Positions 56,030 to 63,332 of a DNA stretch of 64,000 nt are shown here, in pieces; position 1 is the first letter of the stretch; the number at the start of each line of letters is the position of its first letter. The notes beneath the pieces are model-generated. The model ran no database searches and was not told where the DNA came from. It saw only the letters and a program-made list of their open reading frames with translations. Source of the DNA: Hydrogenophaga sp. PBL-H3. GTDB lineage: Bacteria > Pseudomonadota > Gammaproteobacteria > Burkholderiales > Burkholderiaceae_C. The stretch covers positions 3,038,001 through 3,102,000 of the forward strand of contig NZ_CP044972.1 in the NCBI RefSeq assembly GCF_010104355.1, written 5' to 3'. Both the position numbers and the translations under genes were made by a program.

Positions 56030-57040
56030 TTACTTCGATGGTTGCGATGGAGCTTCGCGCTCCATCCACACCGGCTCCAGTTCGCGCCACGCGCGCTGCA
56101 CGTTGAAGCCCTGGCGCTGCGCGTGCCCCGCCCAGCCCGCGTACGCGGGCATGGTGATCAACCCGCTCTCGCCAGCGTGTCGGCCTTCGTCCATTGCGCT
56201 CAGCACCTGTGCGCGCAACTCCGTCAGGTAAGCGCGGGTGGCCGCCATCGCGGGGGGCACCGCTGCGTCGTCCTCCGCGCTGGAAACCGCGTTGCCGATC
56301 ACATGCCTGGGACGCAACGCGGCGATGCGCTCCAGCGCCGACAACCACGCGTCCACCCCGCCCTGCGCCAGCTCGGGCAGGCGCTGCCCGTACACCAGCC
56401 CGCCGGCCCACACCACGCGGCTGGCCTCGTCCCACAGCACCAGATCGCTCTCGGTGTGGCCCGGCGCGGGCGGCAGCACCCGCAGCCGGTGAGCGCCGAT
56501 GCGCAAGACCTCACCGGCCTGCAGCACACGACTGGGCCACACGATGCGCGTGCCCGCCATGGCGTCTGCGCCTGCGCGCTCGCTCAGGCTGGCCAGGCAG
56601 GCCGGGCAGCGCTGCTGCATCGCGCTGCGCGTTCCCTCGTTGGACAGGATCTGCAGCTCGCCTGTCGCCAGCCGGTCGGCAAACGCCGAGTTCGCCAGCA
56701 CGTTCTCGGCATGGGCATGGGTGTTGACCACCCAGCGCACCTGCGCACCGAAGCGGCAGGCCAGCGAGTCGCGCACGCGCAGGCCGTGGCGGTGGCTCGG
56801 GCCGGGGTCGATCACCAGGGCTTCGCCGCCCGAGACCACCACCGAGGTGGGCACCACATGGCCCGCATTGGCGGCGGACACCTCACCCTCCGCGTCGGGT
56901 TGCCACACCCACACACCGGGCACCACCGCTTGCCACGGCACCGTGTTGGCAGCGCTGCAGTCGGGCCGGGATGCCGTGGACGCGCAACCCAACAACAGCG
57001 CAAGCAGGCCCGCCCCCAGCGCACACCGCAGGCCGTTCAT
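56030..57040 (-). CDS. Quinoprotein relay system metallo-beta-lactamase-fold lipoprotein
   Basis: 336 aa. Lipobox LLALLLGCAS puts it on a membrane facing the periplasm. VSGGEALVIDPGPSHRHG, VNTHAHAENVLANSAF, APGHTESDLVLWDE and LRPRHVIGNAV follow the MBL fold. The metal motif HxHxDH is altered to HAHAEN here, with Glu and Asn for Asp and His, so zinc binding may be partial. The subfamily is known from clusters for PQQ-dependent alcohol oxidation. It overlaps the hydrolase gene upstream by 4 nt. Confidence 0.78.
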   Translation of the reverse strand: MNGLRCALGAGLLALLLGCASTASRPDCSAANTVPWQAVVPGVWVWQPDAEGEVSAANAGHVVPTSVVVSGGEALVIDPGPSHRHGLRVRDSLACRFGAQVRWVVNTHAHAENVLANSAFADRLATGELQILSNEGTRSAMQQRCPACLASLSERAGADAMAGTRIVWPSRVLQAGEVLRIGAHRLRVLPPAPGHTESDLVLWDEASRVVWAGGLVYGQRLPELAQGGVDAWLSALERIAALRPRHVIGNAVSSAEDDAAVPPAMAATRAYLTELRAQVLSAMDEGRHAGESGLITMPAYAGWAGHAQRQGFNVQRAWRELEPVWMEREAPSQPSK

Positions 57041-58131
57041 GCCAGCGTCCTGCGCACGCGCTTGCGCAAGGCGCTCAGCATGTCGGGCTCGTGGCCCAGG
57101 TGGCCGCTGTGTGGCGCCTCGTGGGAGACCGCGCCACCCGAAGACCGGCCGAGCGCGGCCCAGCGCCGGCTGTTGGCCGGTGGGCAGATCGCATCAAACC
57201 GGCCATGCACCCAGTCCACCGGTGTGCCGTGGCGAGCGGCCTGCAACACGCCGCGATCGAGCTCGCCCGGGCGCATGAAACCGCGGTGACTCAGGTAGTG
57301 CGCCTGGATGCGGAATTTGGCGAAGGCGTTGCGGTCGGCGCGGGTTTTCCCGGGGCTCTTCAGCCGGGCCATGGCGCGCCTCTCGGCCTTGCGCAGTGAC
57401 GCCCATTCGCGCCGGATCGAAGCCGCCAGGCGCGGTGCGGTGAGCGCCGCATGCCGCAGGCTGCGCCGCTGGCTGCGCGCGGCCGCCGCCGTTTCCAGCA
57501 AACCCCAGCCGCGCGCGGCGCGCAGCGATGCAACACCGGGTGTCCCACTTTGAATCAGTTGTGTCAGCCGACGAAGCGCGGCGGGCAGCACCGCGCCGGG
57601 AAAAACCGGCCACAGCGCGCCCCAGCCCAGCGACTGTCGCACGCGCGACGAGGGCAACAGCAGCCCGCCGACCTCGCGCCTGCTCAGCGCAAACGCCCCG
57701 CGCAACACCAGGCGCTGCACTCGCTGCGGGTGCGCCAGCGTGTAAGCCAAAGCCACCACCGTGCCCCACGAACCGGCCAGCACCGACCAGCGCTCCAACC
57801 CCAGGTGTTCGCGCAGCGTTTCCATGTCCGCCACGAGCGCTGCCGTGTGGTTGCCGGCCGTGCGCCCCTTGGGCAGCGAGGCACCGCAGCCGCGCTGATC
57901 GGGCGCCACCACCCGCTGCAAAGACAAGTCAAAAGGCCTCAACATGCCGGGCTGGCAACTGCTGCCCGGACCGCCGTGCAACAGCAGCCAGGGCTCACCA
58001 TCCGGCGCCCCCACGGCCCGCCAGGCCATGCGGTGCAGGCGGCCCAGCGGCATGTGTTGCGGGCGCGGCCACGCGGGACTGGCCACCGCCGGGCATGGCA
58101 CAGTTTTCATGGCATCGATATTGCTATTCAT
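57037..58131 (-). CDS. Alpha/beta-hydrolase of the prolyl aminopeptidase type
   Basis: 364 aa from ATG at 58129-58131 (MNSNIDAMKTV); starts at 58110 or 58173 are equally open. LLLHGGPGSSCQPGML is the oxyanion loop (HGGPG), DQRGCGASLPKGR the family loop, GSWGTVVALAYTLAHP the nucleophile elbow (Ser in GSWG), and a late SGHLGHEP gives the histidine. Such proteins release N-terminal proline. It lies divergent from pqqA (74 nt between ATGs), and pqq operons often have a nearby peptidase for processing PqqA; this family is not the known PqqF/G type. Confidence 0.78.
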   Translation of the reverse strand: MNSNIDAMKTVPCPAVASPAWPRPQHMPLGRLHRMAWRAVGAPDGEPWLLLHGGPGSSCQPGMLRPFDLSLQRVVAPDQRGCGASLPKGRTAGNHTAALVADMETLREHLGLERWSVLAGSWGTVVALAYTLAHPQRVQRLVLRGAFALSRREVGGLLLPSSRVRQSLGWGALWPVFPGAVLPAALRRLTQLIQSGTPGVASLRAARGWGLLETAAAARSQRRSLRHAALTAPRLAASIRREWASLRKAERRAMARLKSPGKTRADRNAFAKFRIQAHYLSHRGFMRPGELDRGVLQAARHGTPVDWVHGRFDAICPPANSRRWAALGRSSGGAVSHEAPHSGHLGHEPDMLSALRKRVRRTLA

Positions 58132-58205
58132 CGGGGCGGCTTGTGGCAATGGTGCTGGCGAGCTTGCAGACATGTTTCGTGCCAACCCATTATTGGAGAC
58201 CTTCT

Positions 58206-58280
58206 ATGCAATGGACGACCCCCGCCTTCACCGACCTGCGTTTTGGTTTTGAAATCACGATGTACATCGCCAACCGCTGA
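58206..58280 (+). CDS. pqqA: PQQ precursor peptide PqqA
   Basis: 24 aa: MQWTTPAFTDLRFGFEITMY then IANR. E16 and Y20 (E-I-T-M-Y) are the residues cross-linked by PqqE to become the PQQ carbon skeleton. GGAGACC lies before the ATG at 58206. An intrinsic terminator follows at 58300-58334, so most transcripts should carry pqqA alone. Confidence 0.97.
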   Translation: MQWTTPAFTDLRFGFEITMYIANR

Positions 58281-58299
58281 TTTTCATCGCTTGGTTTGG

Positions 58300-58334
58300 G
58301 GCGCACGGGTGAACAACGCGTGCGCCTTTTTCTT
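58300..58334 (+). terminator. Intrinsic terminator/attenuator between pqqA and pqqB
   Basis: GGCGCACG (58300-58307) pairs perfectly with CGTGCGCC (58319-58326), loop 11 nt, followed by TTTTTCTT. It ends 20 nt before the pqqB ATG and 20 nt after the pqqA stop. It should make pqqA mRNA more abundant than pqqBCDE mRNA. Confidence 0.88.
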
Positions 58335-58354
58335 GGTCTTTCAGGTGTCCTGAC

Positions 58355-59272
58355 ATGCGCATCCGCGTTCTGGGTTCTTCGGCCGGTGGCGGTTTCCCGC
58401 AGTGGAACTGCAACTGCGCCAACTGCGACGGCTTGCGCAACGGGCGCATCAAGGCCACCGCGCGCACGCAATCATCGATCGCCATCACCGCCAACGGCCT
58501 GGACTGGCTGCTGGTGAACGCCTCACCCGACATCCTCACCCAGATCCGCGACACGCCCGACCTGCAACCCGCACGCGCCGTGCGCGACAGCGGCATCGCG
58601 GCGGTGCTGCTGATGGACGCGCAGATCGACCACGTGACCGGTCTGATCATGCTGCGCGAGCGCGGCTCGAAACTGCCGCTGCTGGCCACACCCGAGGTGC
58701 TGTCCGACATTTCCAGCGGCTTTCCCATCACCGGCATCCTCTCGCACTACTGCGGCGTGGCCACCACCGAGATGCCATCGGACGGCAGTACCGTCACCGT
58801 GGACGGCCTGCCCGGCATCGAAGTGCAAACCGTGGCCATTGCCTCCAAGCCGCCACCGTATTCGCCGTTTCGCGGCAACCCGCGCGCGGGTGACAACCTC
58901 GGCCTGGTGATCCACAACCCCGCCACCGGTGCTCGCGTGTTCTATGCGCCCGGCCTGGGCGCCGTGACCCCCGACCTGCTCGCCCTCATGGCCAGCTGCT
59001 CGGTGCTGCTGGTGGACGGCACCTTCTGGACCGAGGACGAAATGATCACGCAGGGCCTCTCGAAGAAGAAGGCCGCCGAGATGGGCCACCTGCCCCAAAG
59101 TGGCCCCGGCGGCATGATCGAACAGCTCGACAAGCTGCCGCACTCCGTCCGCAAGATCCTCATCCACATCAACAACACGAATCCGATGCTGATCGAGGAT
59201 TCCGCCGAGCGCGCCGAGCTCACCCGCCACGGCATCGAGGTGGCCCACGACGGCATGGACATCGTGTTCTGA
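58355..59272 (+). CDS. pqqB: PQQ biosynthesis protein PqqB
   Basis: 305 aa, metallo-beta-lactamase fold. MRIRVLGSSAGGGFPQWNCN is the family start, with the CNCANC cysteine group (residues 19-24). MDAQIDHVTGLIMLRE carries the metal-binding DxQxDHxxG, and HINNTNPMLIEDS the C-terminal part. PqqB hydroxylates the PQQ precursor. It is the first gene after the attenuator. Confidence 0.96.
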   Translation: MRIRVLGSSAGGGFPQWNCNCANCDGLRNGRIKATARTQSSIAITANGLDWLLVNASPDILTQIRDTPDLQPARAVRDSGIAAVLLMDAQIDHVTGLIMLRERGSKLPLLATPEVLSDISSGFPITGILSHYCGVATTEMPSDGSTVTVDGLPGIEVQTVAIASKPPPYSPFRGNPRAGDNLGLVIHNPATGARVFYAPGLGAVTPDLLALMASCSVLLVDGTFWTEDEMITQGLSKKKAAEMGHLPQSGPGGMIEQLDKLPHSVRKILIHINNTNPMLIEDSAERAELTRHGIEVAHDGMDIVF

Positions 59273-59284
59273 CACCCCACCACC

Positions 59285-60016
59285 ATGGACATTGCAACCA
59301 CCCCGCGCTCCCTGGAAGGCCTCCCCGCCTGGACCCGCGAAGAGTTCGAGGCGCAGCTGCGCGACAAGGGCCGCTCGTACCACATCCACCACCCATTCAA
59401 CGTGCGCATGAACGCTGGTGGCTGCATGCCCGACGAGCTGCGCTGCTGGGTGGCCAACCGCTTTTATTACCAGGTCTGCATCCCGCGCAAGGACGCCGCC
59501 ATCCTGGCCAACATGCCGGACCGCGCGCATCGCCGCCTGTGGGTCGAGCGCATCCTCGACCACGACGGATATGGTGACTACGAGGGCTCGGCCAGCGGTG
59601 GCCTGGAGGCCTGGATCCGGCTGGGCGAGGCCGTGGGCATACAGCGCGACGACCTGCTCTCGCTGCAAGGGGTCGTGCCCGCCGTGCGCTTTGCCTGCGA
59701 CGCCTATGTGAACTTCGCGGCCAAGGCGCCGTGGCAGGAAGCCGTGTGCTCCTCGCTCACCGAGATGTTCGCGCCGCAGATCCACAAGGACCGCCTGGCC
59801 AGCTGGCCCACGCACTACCCCTGGATCGACGCCGATGGCCTGGGCTATTTCCGCAAACGCATTCCGCTGGCCGGGCGCGACGTGGAGCACGGCTTGCAGG
59901 TCACGCTGGACCACTTCACCACCCGCGCGGCGCAACACCGCGCGCTCGACATCCTGCAGTTCAAGCTCGATGTGCTGTGGACCATGCTGGACGCGATCGA
60001 GAAAGCCTGCCAATGA
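59285..60016 (+). CDS. pqqC: Pyrroloquinoline-quinone synthase PqqC
   Basis: 243 aa of the heme-oxygenase-like fold. [22 protein letters not shown] (shown in part: [14 protein letters not shown]) and [21 protein letters not shown] match the family, as do the acidic [11 protein letters not shown] and the late [17 protein letters not shown]. PqqC does the final ring closure and eight-electron oxidation without metal. It starts 12 nt after pqqB and overlaps pqqD by 4 nt. Confidence 0.96.
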   Translation: MDIATTPRSLEGLPAWTREEFEAQLRDKGRSYHIHHPFNVRMNAGGCMPDELRCWVANRFYYQVCIPRKDAAILANMPDRAHRRLWVERILDHDGYGDYEGSASGGLEAWIRLGEAVGIQRDDLLSLQGVVPAVRFACDAYVNFAAKAPWQEAVCSSLTEMFAPQIHKDRLASWPTHYPWIDADGLGYFRKRIPLAGRDVEHGLQVTLDHFTTRAAQHRALDILQFKLDVLWTMLDAIEKACQ

Positions 60017-60270
60017 CCTCCTCTCACCCCAAGCTCTCGCGCCGCTTCCGCCTGCAGTACGAGGAAGCGCAGACGCGCTGGGTGCTGCTGTACCCCGAGG
60101 GCATGGTGCAGCTCAACGACAGCGCCGCCGAAATCCTCAAGCGCTGCACAGGCGAACGCACGGTGGCCGAGATCGTGAGCGAGCTGGAGGCCGCGTTTTC
60201 AGTCCAGGGCCTCGCTCCGCAAGTCGAGTCCCTCATTGAAGAAGGAGGCCGCCGTGGCTGGATCGACTGA
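60013..60270 (+). CDS. pqqD: PQQ biosynthesis chaperone PqqD
   Basis: 85 aa. [35 protein letters not shown] is family-typical (seen as [18 protein letters not shown]), with the C-terminal half helical. PqqD presents PqqA to the radical-SAM enzyme PqqE. The gene overlaps both pqqC (4 nt) and pqqE (17 nt). Confidence 0.95.
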   Translation: MTSSHPKLSRRFRLQYEEAQTRWVLLYPEGMVQLNDSAAEILKRCTGERTVAEIVSELEAAFSVQGLAPQVESLIEEGGRRGWID

Positions 60271-61423
60271 GTTCGCGCCGGTCTCCGAGGCGCTCTCCAT
60301 GCTGGCCGCCAAGACCCACCCGGCAGGCCCACCGCTGTGGCTGCTGGCAGAGCTCACCTACCAGTGCCCGCTGCACTGCGTGTTTTGCTACAACCCCACG
60401 CAACACGCGCGCATCAAGGACGAACTGACCACTGCGCAGTGGGTCGATGTGATGCGGCAGGCGCGCAAGCTCGGCGCCGCGCAGCTCGGATTTTCGGGCG
60501 GCGAGCCGCTGGTGCGCGACGACCTCGAAGAACTGGTGCAGGAAGCGCACGCGCTGGGCTACTACACCAACCTCATCACCTCCGGCGTGGGCTTGAACGA
60601 GGCGCGCGCGCAGCGCCTGAAAGACGCCGGGCTGGACCACATCCAGCTCTCGTTCCAGGACAGCACGCGCGAACTCAACGATTTTCTGAGCCACACCAAG
60701 ACATTCGAGCTCAAGCAGAAGGTGGCGCGCCTGATCAAGGCGCACGACTGGCCGATGGTGATGAACTGCGTGCTGCACCGGCACAACCTGCCGCACGTGG
60801 GCCAGATCATCGAGATGGCGCTCGCGCTGGACGCCGAGTACCTGGAGCTCGCCAACACGCAGTACTACGGTTGGGCCTGGGTCAACCGCGACCACCTCAT
60901 GCCCACGCACGAGCAGCTGATCGAAGCCGAGGCGGTGGTCAACCGCTACCGCGAGACCATCGGCAAGCGCTGCAAGCTGCTGTTTGTGGTGCCCGACTAT
61001 TTCGAGCAGCGCCCCAAGGCCTGCATGAACGGCTGGGGCTCGGTGTTCCTCTCGGTCGCGCCCGACGGCGTGGCCATGCCCTGCCACAACGCGCGCGACC
61101 TGCCCGGCCTGAAGCTGCCCAACGTGCGCGACATGCCGCTGGCCGACATCTGGCAGAAGAGCCAGGCCTTCAACGCCTTCCGCGGTGAAGACTGGATGAA
61201 GCCGCCCTGCCGCACCTGCGACGAGCGCCACAAGGACTTTGGCGGCTGCCACTGCCAGGCTTTCCTGATCACTGGCGACGCCACCCAGGCCGACCCGGTG
61301 TGCAGCAAATCGCCACACCACGACAAGGTGGTGCAACTGGTGAAACAGGCCCCCGCGCAGCGCCACATTCCCATCGTCTTTCGAAGCGACGCCGAGTCGC
61401 GCACGCTGCACCCCGAAGCCTGA
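60254..61423 (+). CDS. pqqE: PqqA peptide cyclase PqqE (radical SAM)
   Basis: 389 aa from GTG at 60254 with AGGAGG 6 nt upstream; a TTG at 60236 is the alternative. The radical-SAM CX3CX2C is CPLHCVFC with Cys 38, 42 and 45. FSGGEPLVRDDL binds SAM, and the C-terminal SPASM cysteines are in CMNGWGS, PCHNARDLPG and CRTCDERHKDFGGCHCQAF. It joins E16 and Y20 of PqqA. Its stop is 2 nt before the next gene, tying an uncharacterised module to the PQQ operon. Confidence 0.96.
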   Translation: MAGSTEFAPVSEALSMLAAKTHPAGPPLWLLAELTYQCPLHCVFCYNPTQHARIKDELTTAQWVDVMRQARKLGAAQLGFSGGEPLVRDDLEELVQEAHALGYYTNLITSGVGLNEARAQRLKDAGLDHIQLSFQDSTRELNDFLSHTKTFELKQKVARLIKAHDWPMVMNCVLHRHNLPHVGQIIEMALALDAEYLELANTQYYGWAWVNRDHLMPTHEQLIEAEAVVNRYRETIGKRCKLLFVVPDYFEQRPKACMNGWGSVFLSVAPDGVAMPCHNARDLPGLKLPNVRDMPLADIWQKSQAFNAFRGEDWMKPPCRTCDERHKDFGGCHCQAFLITGDATQADPVCSKSPHHDKVVQLVKQAPAQRHIPIVFRSDAESRTLHPEA

Positions 61424-61425
61424 CC

Positions 61426-62211
61426 ATGGCCAAAGCCGCGTCCTCCGCACCCAACCACCAAGGCATGCTCGGCGCCGCGCTGGTGAGCCACCTGCCGGGC
61501 GCGCGGCGCAGCCCGTTGGCGCTGGAGCAGGCACCCAATGGCCTCTTCTTGCTGTGGCTGGCCTACATGGGGCTGCTGGCCTTCGGCGCCCTGCTGCTGT
61601 GGCGGGCCGGTGCCTGGCACCGGCTGGTTGCGGCCGATCCCACGGGCCTCACGGTGGTCATCGTGCTGCTGTTCATCGGCTGTTCGGTGTGGGCCGGCCG
61701 GCGCGCCTGGGCGCTGGGCCTGCAGCGCCAGCGGCTCGATCGCTGGCTCGACACGCGCCGCCTCGCCGCCAACAGCGACGCCGAAGACTGGAGCGCCGAG
61801 TACCTGCGCGGCTGCGCGCAGCCCGGCGCCGACCAGAACACCTGGATGCAGATCCTGGGCGAGCGCGCGCACGGCCCGCACGAGATGGCCTGGTGGCTCA
61901 ACGGCATCCAGCTCAAGCTCGGCCTGCTCGGCAAGGTGATTGGTTTCTCCATCCTGGCGCTGCAGCTCGGCCAGATGGACAGCTTCGATGCCAGCCAGTC
62001 GGCGCAACTGCTCAAGAACCTCACCGGAGGCCTGGGCATCGCACTGCTGACCACAGTGACCGGCCTCACCGGCAACATCCTGCTCGGCCTGCAGCTCATG
62101 CGGCTGGACCGTTTTGCCGACGCGCTCGTGGCCGACACGCTGGCCACCACGCCACCCGCCACACAGGCCCTTGCAGGAGCGCCACATGGCGATCGGCCGC
62201 CCGGTCCGTGA
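61426..62211 (+). CDS. MotA/TolQ/ExbB-type proton channel protein, uncharacterised subfamily
   Basis: 261 aa with about four membrane helices: FLLWLAYMGLLAFGALLLW, VVIVLLFIGCSVWA, LGLLGKVIGFSILALQ and GGLGIALLTTVTGLTGNILLGLQL (shown to GLTGN). The last resembles the GxAxALxTTxxGLxxA helix of ExbB/TolQ, with threonines facing the proton path. It sits 2 nt after pqqE and overlaps the next gene by 26 nt. No TonB, TolA or flagellar genes are adjacent. Energy-coupling role inferred from family. Confidence 0.78.
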   Translation: MAKAASSAPNHQGMLGAALVSHLPGARRSPLALEQAPNGLFLLWLAYMGLLAFGALLLWRAGAWHRLVAADPTGLTVVIVLLFIGCSVWAGRRAWALGLQRQRLDRWLDTRRLAANSDAEDWSAEYLRGCAQPGADQNTWMQILGERAHGPHEMAWWLNGIQLKLGLLGKVIGFSILALQLGQMDSFDASQSAQLLKNLTGGLGIALLTTVTGLTGNILLGLQLMRLDRFADALVADTLATTPPATQALAGAPHGDRPPGP

Positions 62212-62797
62212 CACAGAGACCGATCCGTTCTACGACATGTTGTTCAACATGCTGATCGCCTTCGTCTTCTGCTTCGTCATCGCCCTGCTCTCGTTCAACC
62301 CCAAGTCGCGCAAGGCCGGCGACATCCCGGCCAAGGCCGAGTTCATCGTCACCATCTCCTGGCCTGACAACAACCCCAACGACATCGACGCCTGGGTCAA
62401 CGAGCCAGGCGGCAAGACGCTGTGGTTTCGCGAGCGCGACGCCGGCATGCTGCACCTGGACCGCGACGACCGCGGCGCGAAGAACAACACCGTGATCGTC
62501 AACGGCCGCGAGATCAGCAGCCCGGTGCGCCAGGAGATCGTCACGCTGCGCGGCCTGGTGCCGGGCGAATACGTGGTGAACGCCCACTACTACGACACGC
62601 GCGACCAGCAACCGGTGGACGTGTCGGTGGCGGTGGTCAAGGTGAACCCGCAGGCCGAGATCGTGTTCACCGGCACGCAGCAGATTCCGCGCAAGGGCGA
62701 CGAACGCACGCTGGTGCGCTTCAGCATCAACGACACCGGCGCGGTGACCGACATCAACACCCGACCTCTGACCATCGTTCAAAGAACCGGTCTCTGA
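62186..62797 (+). CDS. ExbD/TolR-like anchored protein with a periplasmic DUF2135-like domain
   Basis: 203 aa. A short N-terminus carries TDPFYDMLFNML, the acidic residue position of ExbD/TolR, leading into one helix (LIAFVFCFVIALLSF). The rest is periplasmic, with DIDAWVNEPGGKTLWF, LHLDRDDRGAKNNTV and LVPGEYVVNAHYYDT, a beta-sandwich pattern reminiscent of DUF2135/YfaP-like domains that bind or present polymers. It lacks the usual ExbD C-terminal domain. CAGGAGC lies before the ATG at 62186. Family and role uncertain. Confidence 0.68.
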   Translation: MAIGRPVRDTETDPFYDMLFNMLIAFVFCFVIALLSFNPKSRKAGDIPAKAEFIVTISWPDNNPNDIDAWVNEPGGKTLWFRERDAGMLHLDRDDRGAKNNTVIVNGREISSPVRQEIVTLRGLVPGEYVVNAHYYDTRDQQPVDVSVAVVKVNPQAEIVFTGTQQIPRKGDERTLVRFSINDTGAVTDINTRPLTIVQRTGL

Positions 62798-62807
62798 CAC
62801 CACCACC

Positions 62808-63332
62808 ATGATCCCCACCGTTTCCTCCCAATTGCTGCTGCTGGTGCTTGTGTATGCGCTGCTCGCTTTCCTGCTCGTGTGCCTGCTGCTGGCCACGCGC
62901 TGGCACTGGGGCGTGAAGGCTGGTGCGGTGCTGCTGGTCACCGGTTTCTATGCGCTCTCCCACAGCACGCTGCAAGGCATTGCCGGCTGGCCCAGCGACG
63001 ACGCACTGCCCCAGCGCTTCGTGCTGCTGTCCGCCGTGTTCGACGAACCCAGCCCCGGGCGCAACCACCCTGGCGCCATCTTCATCTGGGTCAACCCCAT
63101 GAAGGACAACAAGCCACTGGAGATGCCGCGCGTGCACCGCCTGCCGTACGAGAAAGACCTGGCGCGCATCCTGGGCGACGGCATCAAGAAGGCGCGCGAC
63201 GGCAACACCCAGATGGGCAGCACCGAGCCGATCCGCGGCCAGGGCGGCTTCGCCTGGCTGCGTCCCACCGGCAACGACAAACTGCAACTCAAGCTGAGCG
63301 ACCTGCCCCGCGCGCAATTGCCCGAAAAATGA
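62808..63332 (+). CDS. Uncharacterised membrane protein of the pqq-linked module
   Basis: 174 aa. Two helices (LLLLVLVYALLAFLLVCLLLA, shown in part: VYALLAFLLVCLLLA, and VKAGAVLLVTGFYALS) then a periplasmic segment with FVLLSAVFDEPSPGR, GAIFIWVNPMKDNKPLEMPR and RVHRLPYEKDLARIL. The pattern seems conserved in proteobacterial ExbB-linked clusters from memory, but no function is known. It lies 10 nt after the preceding gene and overlaps the next by 4 nt (ATGA). Confidence 0.7.
   Translation: MIPTVSSQLLLLVLVYALLAFLLVCLLLATRWHWGVKAGAVLLVTGFYALSHSTLQGIAGWPSDDALPQRFVLLSAVFDEPSPGRNHPGAIFIWVNPMKDNKPLEMPRVHRLPYEKDLARILGDGIKKARDGNTQMGSTEPIRGQGGFAWLRPTGNDKLQLKLSDLPRAQLPEK

Noticed and set aside
53733..56435. 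Long minus-strand open frame (about 900 codons) opposite the sigma-54 activator
   Set aside because: Fully antisense to a gene with AAA+ and Fis motifs; composition is rich in His, Arg and Gly as expected of a shadow frame.
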